From contig NOKP01000005.1 in assembly GCA_002682825.1 (NCBI GenBank), forward strand, positions 620,001-684,000: DNA of 64,000 nucleotides, given 5' to 3'. Source of the stretch: Neonectria sp. B-13. Lineage: Eukaryota; Ascomycota; Sordariomycetes; Hypocreales; Nectriaceae. The notes under the pieces are model-generated. The model was not told the DNA's origin. It saw only the letters and a list, made by a program, of their open reading frames with translations, and ran no database searches. Shown here in pieces: positions 10,566 to 20,822 of the stretch. Position 1 is the stretch's first letter, and each line of letters opens with the position of its first letter. The position numbers were made by a program, and so were the translations under genes.

Positions 10566-12180
10566 ATGGCACTCTTTCGTTTCGCCGTCCTTTCGTTCCT
10601 TTCGCTGCCCAGTGTTTTCGCATTCACGCACCCTGGTCTCCTGGTGACTGATCAGGACATTGCTCGTGCGACCAAGAAAATCGCTGCCAAGCAGGATCCT
10701 TGGCTCGGCTCTTGGGACAAGCTCACCGGCCTTGAGTTCTCGAGTGCTTCCTACACCAACAACGCCGCCGGCGACATTTCCCGTGCATCCAACGGAGAAC
10801 TCCTGTGGCACGATGCCGCTGCTGCCTTCAATCTTGCGCTCCGCTGGAAGATCTCTGGAGACGACACGTACGCCGCGACTGCTGCAGCTATCCTCGTCGC
10901 CTGGGCGGAAGAACTGAAGACGCTGTCTGGTGGAGACGACGCCTATCTCACGGCCGGCCTGCAAGGCTATGAACTGGCGAATGCCGCTGAGTTGCTGCGC
11001 GACTATGCTCCTTTCGCCGAGAGCGGCTTGTCTGCCGTCACTAGCATGATGACGACCATCTTCCTGCCGATGAATGTCGACTTTCTCAACCAGGCTCTTC
11101 CCTCGCAGCACAACGTGTTGCATTTCTTCGCCAACTGGGAGCTGTGCAACATCGCCTCGGCCATGGCTATCGGCGTGCTCTCAGACAATCAAACAGTCTG
11201 GGATTTTGCGGTAGATTACTTTAAGAACGGTGTCGGGAACGGCGCCATTAACAACGCGATCTCAAACATCGTCGAGGAGCCCGATACCGGCAACTCCCTG
11301 GGTCAGGGACAAGAGTCGGGTCGCGATCAGGGTCACTCGGCTCTTGACTTCCAGCTTCTTGGAGCTATTGGCCAGCAGGCGTGGAACCAGGGCGAGGATC
11401 TCTTTGCCTACAACAATAGCCGAATTCTTCTCGGGTAAGTTGTATTTCTGGTCTCTCCACGAGGCATCTCCCGACAGCCACACCTCTGACTTGTGTAACA
11501 GCGCCGAATACTTTGCACGCTACAACTTGGGCAACGACGTGCCATTTGAACCCTACACCAACGGCATCCAGTCCTACACGGTCATCAGTGAAGCGTCTCG
11601 TGGGGCTATCCGGCCGGCCTGGGAGTTGCTGTATGCTCATTACGTCCAAGTGAAGGGGCTTGATGCTCCATGGACGAAAGCGTATCTCAACAATACGCTG
11701 GAGTACTTTGGCGGTTTTGAGGGAGGAGCTGGATCATGGGGAGAGGGTTCTGGGCATTATGATGGCTTTGGTTGGGGGTCTTTGCTGCACCATCTGGATG
11801 AGTCTGACCTTGATGAATTGACATCGACCACTTCGACAAAGGCTACTTCGACAAAGGCTGCTTCGACAACGGCTGTTTCAACGGAGGCTGCCTCGACCAA
11901 GGTTGCTTCGGCAGAGGCTGTCTCAACAACAGCTGCCGTTTCTAGCAGCTCGTCCAGCCCTCAACTGGCCAGCTCTACCACCCTTTCTACTCTTGTCACT
12001 TCTTCAAGCATCTCCAGCAGCGCTCCTACCACTACAGCCAATATTCCATCAACGACGGAGGTTGCGACATCTGCTGGTTCATCGGAGGCTGTCGTATCGG
12101 CACCACAAAGCGCTACTAGCACTGGCAAGAGCCGTCATGGAAAAGGATGTCGTGCTAGAAGGCCCCAAACGACGATCTAG
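10566..12180 (+). CDS. Secreted alginate-lyase-like polysaccharide lyase with Ser/Thr-rich tail (515 aa)
   Basis: The exons are 10566-11434 and 11502-12180, joined over a 67-nt intron (GTAAGT...ACAG). The start chosen gives a signal peptide (MALFRFAVLSFLSLPSVFA). The catalytic region (about residues 20-395) resembles fungal proteins annotated with the alginate-lyase (alpha/alpha) barrel domain; visible marks are the helical repeats with LRWKISGD, SQHNVLHFFANWELCN (an N-x-x-x-x-x-x-N/W helix with His) and SGRDQGHSALDFQLLG, in which Arg/His are candidate catalytic residues. Such enzymes cleave uronic-acid polymers by beta-elimination; the true substrate here is not known. The last 115 or so residues are a Ser/Thr/Ala tail with repeats such as TSTKATSTKAASTT and a basic end (KSRHGKGCRARR), probably O-glycosylated and wall-associating. 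I see no GPI signal. Confidence 0.8.
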
Positions 12181-12450
12181 AAGAGGGTTTGAAGGATGTA
12201 GTTGGGCATTGTCTTTGGGTCTGGTCACTCAATAAACATGAAACACGCTGCTAGTTACACAGCGTCTGTCCGATGTCCTCCAACGCCCGCATGCTCGACC
12301 CCGCACGTGAGACATACTTTGTCTTGACTACACGTTGTCCATCGGTGAAGCTGCGGTGGTAATGAAATTCTTCACCTTGCTTCTCGTGGTTAAGTCACGG
12401 AACTGGGCTCTGGTATTGGTGAAGATGCCTCAAATTGGATGTGAAATTTC

Positions 12451-13799
12451 CTATACTTCTTCTTCTTTGATAATCTGGACCTGAGGTCCCTCAATCTTTT
12501 TGCACTTTCGTCCCTCCCACCAAGACATTAAACCCGCAAACATTCCCACGCCGCAACCGATACCGATGAATGTTCCAGTAGCCCATGTCTAGTTGACGAG
12601 TCAGTAATGAGTTTCAAATAACCAAGCAAGGTGATATGTTGGCCGGCTGGTACTTACAGGTCTGTCGATTCTGTTATAAGCCCACATGTAGTAACACAAA
12701 GCGACCTGCACCAGAGTGTTCGCAACCATCATGCCGATCGTAAATCCCAGTTTCCAGAGGGGAGTTGGGGGCGCACAGTTTCCGGTAAAGGTCGACGAGC
12801 GGACAATGGACGAGTTTGATATTTCTGTCCCTTCGGTGGTTCCGTCCCTCGCCCATGCCGGCGGTCGGAACCATGACTTGTTTTGGCTAGAGAGTTTCTG
12901 CATGGCGGCACGGTCCTTGAAGTTGACGGCGCGCACAAACAAGTAAAGATCGCGGAATCGCCAAGGCGCCAGGCCAAAGGCGGTGACGCAGAAGAGAGCG
13001 TTGAGGATCTGGCTGTCGATTTCGAGCCATATCTTGCGCGCGGATTGGTTACTGTTGGCACTGGGGTGATTCATGGCAGGGGCAGCGTTGAGCAGGAGAA
13101 AGAAGAGCATTGCCTAAAGAGTTGTGGTTAGAGATGGCTTATGTTAATGAGGCTGTGCCCTTGTGAGCATTGACTTACACCCCATGCCTGTAGTTGGGTT
13201 AGTAACTCGTTCTTTCATAAGACGACAGAAATATTCGCAAGATGATTACTCACTACAATGTTTAGACAGTAAATGGTGATGAGAAACCCAGATAATGTCG
13301 TGAAAAACTTCCAAAAAGCCTTGAGTCCGTTGAGAATGGTAGGGCCCCATTTCTCCTTGACATGGCCCCTGTGCTTCTCGTGCAGACTATGGCGACGCTG
13401 AGGAAGGTGATGAGGACGATGCTGGTGCTGGCTCTCAGTCGAAGACGCAATCTCATTGTCCTGGGCAGCATCGTCGACATTGCGCACAACAACCGCCTCC
13501 TCGACGGGATCCTTACCGAAGTTGGGCGTCGTAAACGTCGGCCTCCGGGTATTTGTGCGAACCAGGGTCAGTTCTCCGGCCTCGTCGTGCGTGGCGATGC
13601 GCGAAGAATGGCCCTGGGCCGTGAAGGCGATGTTGTCGCCACCAGACGCCGCATCGCGCAGCTCAGTGAGATTAGGTGCTTGGGCGATGGCGGTTCCGGC
13701 GGCCTGCCACACGCCCAGCTGCGGGTTCGCGTTGATGAGCGAGACGGACGCGCCCCGGACGCGGCCGACGATGCCGTTGTTGGCGGAGGAGTCGGCCAT
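12451..13799 (-). CDS. DUF2985-family multi-pass membrane protein (382 aa), with a 9-nt microexon
   Basis: The exons in coding order are 13799-13254, 13187-13179, 13113-12658 and 12588-12451; introns are 66, 65 and 69 nt. The 9-nt exon encodes Ala-Trp-Gly and restores the family's signature, IYCLNIVAWGAMLFFLLLN. The cytosolic N-terminus (about 150 residues) is hydrophilic, His-rich near 130-150. It is followed by transmembrane segments at about 160-200, the motif KIWLEIDSQILNALFCVTAFGLAPWRFRDLY cut here for length (IDSQILNALFCVTAFGL is diagnostic), and two more segments near the end (LGFTIGMMVANTLVQVAL; GTFIGIGCGVGMFAGLMSW). Function of DUF2985 proteins is unknown. The gene is divergent from the glucosyltransferase gene. 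Confidence 0.9.
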
Positions 13800-14421
13800 G
13801 GTGGAAAGCCGAAGGATGGTGTAAGGATCAACGTACGTTTGATGAGATATTCCGTCGTGTCTGTGGCGATGGACGAGAAATACTCGTATACAGAGCACGG
13901 CGGCTCGGGTCTAGAAAAAGTCCGGGGCTACGGCCGGATCCGTCAAGGCGAGCGATAGGACGCCTCATTAAACTCAAATCGGGATGGCGACTTTTCCGAC
14001 TCTCCGACAATTCAATCACGGACACACTGACGACGAAGCGGCATTTCAGGACGGGGAAAACGCCCGCCCGAAGGACATTTGTTGCCGAACTCCAAGTGAG
14101 CTGCCTTAGGCTCGCCGAACCTGGCGAAAGACGCTCGTCGCCGAGCTGATCGGACGCCATCTCACTCGTCGCACCCGAGTCGCATCCTAGCGCAGTGGCG
14201 CTTTGTGATGCTTCATCTCCGCATTCAACCTCAGCTCCTGCAAGGCGCGCTTATCTCCGACGTCAAGGCCTTTCCTCCTCTTCCATCAACATCAACGCCA
14301 AGTTCAGCATCGTCACGTCGCCAATCCCCAAGACTTGATCGCCGTCTCTTCGCCGGCGTCTGGCATCTGGCATCCGGCCCTCGACCCATTTTCGCTCCCT
14401 AATCTCACATGCCAATCCACC
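13800..14421. promoter_or_regulatory. Divergent promoter region between the DUF2985 and glucosyltransferase genes
   Basis: There are 622 bp between the two start codons. No TATA box or factor site stands out. Frames reading into it on both strands are extensions of the flanking genes. Confidence 0.45.
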
Positions 14422-17320
14422 ATGGCTCTCAATCTCAACCGCACCAAGTCCAACGGCCTCGGCAACCTCACGCTGGGTGACGCCGACACCAAGAACGTCA
14501 CGTCGGGCGACGTCGGCACCGATGGCCGCGTCAAGGTCCAGTTCCACGAGAGTCCGCAGTTGCTGGCCGCCTGGTGCAGACGCGCCCAAGGCTCTCTTGT
14601 CCCCTCGGAATGTCCTGTCCAGCCGAGGAAATTCAGCACCGTGTCTATCCCCATAGCGCCAAAGCCCGTCGGCAGTCCGCGCCTGAACATCGCCATCCAC
14701 ATCGTCGGGTCCCGCGGCGATGTGCAGCCGTTTATCCCCATCGCCCAGCTACTGTCAAGTCCGCCCTATGGCCACCGCGTGCGCATCTGCACTCATCCCG
14801 TCTTCAAGGACTTTGTCGAGGCGCAGGGCGTCGAGTTCTTCAGCATCGGCGGTGATCCGGAGGCCCTCATGGCCTACATGGTCAAGAACCCCGGCTTGCT
14901 GCCCAACCGCGAGAGCGTCAAGGCCGGCGACATTGGCAAGCGGCGCAAGGAGATGTGGGACATCATCAGCGGCGCGTGGCGGAGCTGCATCGAAGCTGGC
15001 AATGGCATGGGAGACCGAGTGACGGCTGCGAATGTCCTGGACCCCGAGGATCTCTTCATTGCGGATGCCATCATAGCTAATCCACCGTCCATGGCCCATA
15101 TCCACTGCGCCGAGAAGCTGGGCATTCCGCTGCACATGGTCTTTACCATGCCGTGGTCACCAACCGAGACCTTTTCTCATCCTTTGGCTGCCATGAACTA
15201 CGGCAATGCAGATGCCGCTGTTGCCAATTATTTGTCATTTATGGTCATGGAGCTACTGACCTGGCAAGGGTTTGTCTCCTTCTTTCATCTCCCATCTCTC
15301 TCATGTGCGCCCATGTCCGCGGTTCATCAACTAACACCCCTACAGACTCGGCGACTTGATCAACAAGTTCCGCACCCAGATCCTACACCTTGATCACATC
15401 AGCCCCATGTGGGGATATCAGCTCCTCCCCAGACTCCGCGTCCCCTACAGCTATCTCTGGTCCGAGTCACTAATACCAAAGCCAGCTGACTGGGGCGCCC
15501 ACATCAACGTCACCGGCTTTTCCTTTTTACCTCTAGCGAATTCTTACACACCTCCTCCAGACCTAGTCGAGTTCTTGGAGAGTGGCCCTCCGCCCATCTA
15601 CATCGGCTTCGGATCCATCGTCGTCGACGACCCGCGCGCCCTCACCCAACTCATCCTCGACGCCGTCAAGATCTCCGGTGTGCGCGCCATCATCTCCAAG
15701 GGCTGGGGCAGCGTGGGCGGCGGAGACGATGTCTCCAAGGACGTCTATCTCATCGGCAACTGCCCGCACGATTGGCTCTTCCAACGCGTTGCTGCTGTTG
15801 TTCACCACGGCGGTGCCGGTACAACAGCCGCTGGCATCGCAGCTGGACGACCTACGGTAGTCGTTCCCTTCTTCGGCGACCAGCCTTTCTGGGGCCAAAT
15901 GATTGCACGCGCCGGTGCCGGTCCGGAGCCGGTGACCTACAAGGAGATGACGGCCGAAACCTTGGCTGCCAGTATTAAGTTCGCTCTTAGGCCCGAGGTC
16001 CAAGACGCGGTGGAGGACATGGCCGAGGTTATCGCCACCGAAGACGGCGCCGGTGAAGCAGCCGAAGATTTCCAGCAGCGTCTAGGTCTAGATGTCTTCC
16101 GGTGCGACCTATGTCCCGAACGGCTCGCTATCTGGCGCCACCGACCAACAGGTGTTCATCTCAGTGGATTTGCGATGGCCTGTCTTGTCGACAAGAGTCT
16201 CATCGAGCCAAAAGACGTCAAGCCTCTGCGGCACAAGCAATGGTACGTCGATGAGGGAGCCGAGCACCCCATCATTGGTGTCGTGGCTGCAGCGTCGGGT
16301 TTCGTCACCACATTGGGAACCGCCGCGAGCAGCTATTCTTCGCGCTTGAAGAACCGACCCCGGAAATCACCACGCTCCAATGAACCATCAGTCCCACGGC
16401 TTTCTTCAGCAGAGACGGCCCGGGAAGTCGACCAGTCAACCATCGCTGCAAACACAGACGTAGATCAGGACACCATCACCGAATCGACGAAACAAAACCA
16501 GGCCAACGACGGCGTTCGCAAAGACAACGAGGGCGTCATCCAAGAAGCCATCGGCTGCGGTCCCCTCACACCCACCGAGATGGAAACTCTCGCTCTTAAA
16601 ATGGCCACCAAGTCACTCCGCGCCGGCCAGACAACCGCCGAGAGATTGAAGCGAGCACCCACGCTGCGTGACAAGAGAAAAGAGACCTGGAAAGCCCAAG
16701 AGCAAGGTCGTCACGGCCAAGCCTTCTACATTACTCGAGCCACAGGGCGGTTTGCTGCCGACGTAACCAAAGCCGGCCTCAAAGCCCCCGTCGCGCTCTT
16801 CTACAACGTTGCCAACGGCTTCCACAACTACCCGTCCTACACCCTCAACGCCACCGAGGTGCGACGGCGCGACGAGATTACCGGCCTCGGCAGCGGAGTG
16901 CGGGCCGCCGGGAAGGAGTTTGCCTTCGGACTTTGGGATGCCTTCAGTGGTGTTGTAGTCAAGCCTTACCAGGGCGCCAAGACCGAGGGTATAAAGGGGC
17001 TTGGCAAGGGCGTGTGGAACGGTGGGCTGGGATTTGTATACAACCTGGGAGCCTGTGAGTTTCTTTCCCTTTTCCTTGTTTTGTTGCGATTCGTCCATGC
17101 TAACGTGACTGCAGCAATATTTGGCGTTCCAGGCTACACCCTTAAGGGCATTGAAAAAGAGTTACACAAGCATCATCTCACCAAGCTGAAAGCTGAAATC
17201 TTGTTGATCAGGTTGAGGCAAGGGATCCAGGACTTCCGGCACGCAACGCCGGAGCAAAAGGAGGAGGCAATTGATGAGTGGAAGTCGATGAAGCCAGTAC
17301 AAACAGGTGGCACCAATTGA
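14422..17320 (+). CDS. Sterol-glucosyltransferase-like UDP-glycosyltransferase (GT1/GT28 type, 920 aa)
   Basis: The exons are 14422-15269, 15346-17054 and 17115-17320; the introns (76 and 60 nt) keep frame. The N-terminal half has the family's first motif, IHIVGSRGDVQPFIPIAQLL (about residues 92-111). The donor-binding motif lies near 435-465: HHGGAGTTAAGIAAGRP followed by VVVPFFGDQPFWG. This enzyme class moves glucose from UDP-glucose to sterols or other lipids. It lacks the PH and GRAM domains of Atg26, so it is a paralog and not the Atg26 enzyme itself. A long C-terminal extension (about 530-920) holds an acidic/Ser linker and a region rich in Gly with GLGSGVRAAGKEF, VVKPYQGAKTEGIKGLGKG and GVPGYTLKGIEKEL, which resembles lipid-transfer-type C-terminal motifs seen in fungal glucosyltransferases. 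Acceptor unknown. Confidence 0.9.
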
Positions 17321-18032
17321 TTAATTGGAGCAGTTGAGGGATGGAGTATTGTTGATTAATATTGGCGCGATATATCATGCTCTTCTTTCTAGGTCTGAAT
17401 ACATCATTCAACTTGCCTACTTGGTCCCATGGAAGAGGCACGTCGTAAGCGACAATCGATGCACGATAAGTTGGCGACGCCATCAAGAACTTAATGGACC
17501 CTTGAACTTTACCGCGCTTAGCAATGTAATATCAAATGCCTCTGTAACCGCCAGGCTGATGAAACCCCATTGCACCTTAACCAATCGTTGTCGATCCAGC
17601 CCTACCATCCTCATCTCAACAAAGCGGACTCGAACAGCCCGAGCTGAATAAAGCAAGCAACTTCAAGTGGCTGTCGCAGTGACATTCAATACCCCGCTAT
17701 TTTCGATATTGGCCAATCTCGACGGTTGACGCTCGCGACTAACGATGCGCCGATGGATTTATAATCAGGCTGGCGGTAGTTCCATATGGGGAGACCATGA
17801 TTCCAACTTTCGAACGGTTGCATCAATTGCAAGGATGACAAATGGGTCTCGCGCGCGGTTGGTTTCCCCTCGCGAAGACGGCATCTCAGTGAGACATGTC
17901 GACTAAATTGCGAATTGGCTTCAACGCGATATAAAGGCGACTACCTCGGCAGTCTGACTCTTCCCGATTCCATCAACACTACAATTACAACCCAACTATC
18001 ACCTATATCCAACACCACCAAATCCACAAACT
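17321..18032. other. Spacer with promoter of the SDR-like gene
   Basis: The spacer holds no supported gene. Its right end carries a reversed CCAAT box (ATTGG near 17913) and a TATA box before the SDR-like gene. Confidence 0.5.
17930..17936 (+). promoter_or_regulatory. TATA box of the SDR-like gene
   Basis: TATAAAG lies 97 bp before the start codon at 18033, with a reversed CCAAT box about 15 bp upstream. The spacing suits a fungal core promoter. Confidence 0.55.
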
Positions 18033-18825
18033 ATGTCTTCCGCCGCCCCCATCGTCCTCATTCTCGGAGCCGGCTCCAACATTGGCCAAAGCGTCGCTCG
18101 AGCCTTCGCCGCCCAGGGCTACAAGACTGCTCTCGTGGCACGGAGACTAAAGGAGGAAGACAGCACTGCCGACCAGCTCAACATCCCTGCCGACGTGTCG
18201 GATCCAGAGGCGGTTGTTAGTGCCTTTTCCAAGGTCAAGGCTGTGCTGGGCGACCACCCCAGTGTTGTTGTTCACAACGGTGAGATTTCATCCATGGAAC
18301 TTGTGTGGAATGATTGCTGAGAATATTGAACAGTCGCTGCGGTAAACCCAACCCCTCCCACTGATCCTCTATCTCTCAGCTTGGCCGACTTCACCAAGAG
18401 TCTATCCATCAACACCATCAGCACATTTGTCGCTGCCAAACAGGCCGCCCTCGGCTTCGAGAAGCTGCCCAGCTCCGCATCCAAGACCTTCATCTACACG
18501 GGCAACATTCTGAACACAACTGTCATCGCTCCCATCTTTGATCTTGGTGTTGGAAAGTCGGCGAGCTCGCACATCATTCAGTCCTCAGCTGGGGCTTACA
18601 AAGATCGCGGATACAAGTATGTGATGTTCCGAGAGCGTTTTGAAGACAAGGTAAACTGACTGCTTTAGGTTCTACTACGCTGACGAGCGCAAGGCTGATG
18701 GCTCAGCCGCTTTCACTGTTGACGGAGACGCGCACGGGAAGCTCTACGTTAGCCTTGCTGAGGGGGAGTCGCAGGGGCCTTGGCAACAGACATTTGTCAA
18801 GGGCGTGGGCTACAAGAAATTTTAA
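18033..18825 (+). CDS. Short SDR-like NAD(P)-binding protein, catalytic motif not seen (228 aa)
   Basis: The exons are 18033-18279, 18334-18616 and 18669-18825; introns are 54 and 52 nt. The start of the protein is a Rossmann dinucleotide-binding motif (VLILGAGSNIGQSVARAFA, residues 7-25) followed by LVARR, as in short-chain dehydrogenases that use NADP. VVVHNVAAVNP holds the usual position of the NNAG motif. No clear Ser-Tyr-x-x-x-Lys triad is visible: the region that should carry it reads SSAGAYKDRGYKFYYADERK, where only part of the pattern is met. It is also shorter than the usual 250 or so residues. It may be an atypical SDR or a binding protein. Neighbours give no hint of a pathway. Confidence 0.75.
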
Positions 18826-19001
18826 ACTGTTTCAAGCTTAGTAGCTGTTACAATCCCATTATCTAACTTGACCCCAAGACCAAGTTCGTCCCTTTAAGTA
18901 ATACTAGTGATTTTACTTAGTGACTTAGCGTCAACTATCTAGACGTTTCATTATAACTATCCGAGAGCTCTGTCCTGGAGTCTTCTTCCTGCTAGATCTA
19001 A

Positions 19002-19544
19002 TCAAGCCTTGGCCTCTGATGTCGATGAAGGGCCTCCGTCTCGTCCGATGGTGGTCTTCGATCCTTGGTATATGCCGTTGTACCCTGCAACCTTCTCCTC
19101 CATCCTATGCAACGTAATTTGTCCCAGTTTGGCATTCCTGTAAAGAATAATCCCATTCTGGTTTCTCACATCAAGAACAGCGCCCAGAGCACCCTTGTAT
19201 CCAGCATCAATGACCCCAGCTGTGAGCAACGCCCCCGAGCGCCATAGTGATGACCTCACAAAGACCTGGCCCATGCAATCTAGTGGGATGTTGACTGTTT
19301 CGTTGAACTCGACCAGGTATGCACCTTGCGTCAGCGTGGCTGTCCCTTTCTCGGTATCGAAGGGAATCTCAGACGTGCTTGCGGCCTGCCGATGCGAGTT
19401 GTCGAAGTCGATTGTCGCTGGAGAGGTCCAGTTGAAGATTCGACGCAAGGTGAGGTCAACTCCGCATGGTTGCCCTTGCTGGGTGGCTGATAGTAGGTTG
19501 CGTACTATCTCGCGTTTGATGATCGATGCTCCACTAAGCATCAT
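19002..19544 (-). CDS. dUTPase/dCTP-deaminase-like protein (180 aa)
   Basis: A single-exon frame. It matches the trimeric dUTPase/dCTP-deaminase fold: VFVRSSLWRSGA resembles dUTPase motif 2, TAGVIDAGYKGALG motif 3 (Asp and Tyr that hold the nucleotide), and KLGQITLHRME motif 4; the C-terminus has a Gly-rich stretch (GYNGIYQGSKTTIGRDGG) in place of motif 5. The glutamate typical of dCTP deaminases in the strand after motif 3 is an aspartate here (AVLDVRN), so a dUTPase-like role is more likely than deamination. Housekeeping nucleotide-pool sanitation is the family role; this could be an extra, divergent copy. No targeting peptide is visible. Confidence 0.75.
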   Translation of the reverse strand: MMLSGASIIKREIVRNLLSATQQGQPCGVDLTLRRIFNWTSPATIDFDNSHRQAASTSEIPFDTEKGTATLTQGAYLVEFNETVNIPLDCMGQVFVRSSLWRSGALLTAGVIDAGYKGALGAVLDVRNQNGIILYRNAKLGQITLHRMEEKVAGYNGIYQGSKTTIGRDGGPSSTSEAKA

Positions 19545-20822
19545 GATGTCTTCGGGTTTCGTCCCGTTTTATTAGATTAGTGTCGGAGTTTTGCTGCGAC
19601 GTTGTTCGTGTGCCACAATCTACAAGTTGCACCGTCACACAATAATAAACCTCTCTTCTTCGTGTGTGCAACAAGCTCTTTCCGGGGTGCTTTCAAGTCT
19701 TTAGTGGATATGTGCCGCTTAGGGGCAATTAATCGATTTAGAGTGACGATGGCTGGGTGGTTTTTGAAGGAGATGGTTAAGAAATTAAATGCCTCATAGC
19801 AGTTCGGCCTCTATGTGAGACTGGAATCAAGCCTAATGTTGCTTAGTTAGCAGTTAACTGTAGCTTAGCACTTTATCCCTTGGGTAATTCAGCTAACCTC
19901 TAATCAAATTCAGTTCAAATAGGTAGGATCTTATATTCAAGAGTTCATGATGCAATATCACAAGGCTCTTTAGAGAACCGATCAGTACATGACCAGTACT
20001 TCGCAACAGTAGCGTCTCCACACCCGTTATGAAACTGAGCTTTCTGTGCATCGGAACATAGAATTCTGCTCTATTATCTTCCTTCCAGATCCTAGAATTT
20101 GACGGGAGAGGGCTCTGATGCCGTGCCATTTTCCACCCTTGCGCAAGTTTGTTAGGAAGGACTTTTCGTGCATAACTACGCTCGAAGGAGGGGAGGATGT
20201 GATGGCCTAAAAGTTCATAGAAAATATCATCTTTCCACCTGCTTTACGAAACTTAGAGAGATCAAGGTCGCGAGCGTCCATCAGGGATTTGTAGTGTTGC
20301 CGACTTTCACGAACCAAGCTTGAAAGCTGCCCATGCGTGAGCTTTGAGTTGTATAGTTCCGGATCCTTTGCAACTAAAAGCTGCAGTCATTCCATCCCCA
20401 TGGAATATCCCTTCAGACTGCAGACTCCGCCGGTACAGTGTGTTTAGCTGCCTCCCTTCCTGCGACTGCAAACTTCAGATTGTTGTCAGTGAGCCGTGAG
20501 CGAGGAACACTCTCTATCTTCTCGACTGATAGCGACGGAAGGGCGTGTAACTGATGATAACATGGAATTACGCAATTACATGCTTCACTGTTAGTGCGGA
20601 TGCTGTATAAAACTGCTTGGCTAAGTTCCTAGTGCTACCCCGGGTCCTCCAATTCAGCAACCGCAACCCCCAGGGCCATATATCGACAATTACACCTCCG
20701 AGAGTGACTGGCTATCAAGAGCCTAGGATTTCAAGTCCTACAAAGCTTGCTGAGTACGTCAGCAAAGATATCGCCATCGTCGCTGTGCTCAGCCTGAGCG
20801 GGAAGAAGCTCGCGAGCTAAGA
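19545..20822. other. Gene-free spacer
   Basis: About 1.3 kb, rather AT-rich. Open frames are short and do not resemble proteins. It is upstream of the dUTPase-like gene and downstream of the laccase gene. Confidence 0.55.

Noticed and set aside
10380..11123. A 247-codon minus-strand frame
   Set aside because: It lies opposite the first exon of the lyase gene, which has a signal peptide and a matching second exon.
13362..13958. A 198-codon plus-strand frame
   Set aside because: It is antisense to the first exon of the DUF2985 gene and shows no protein-like motifs.
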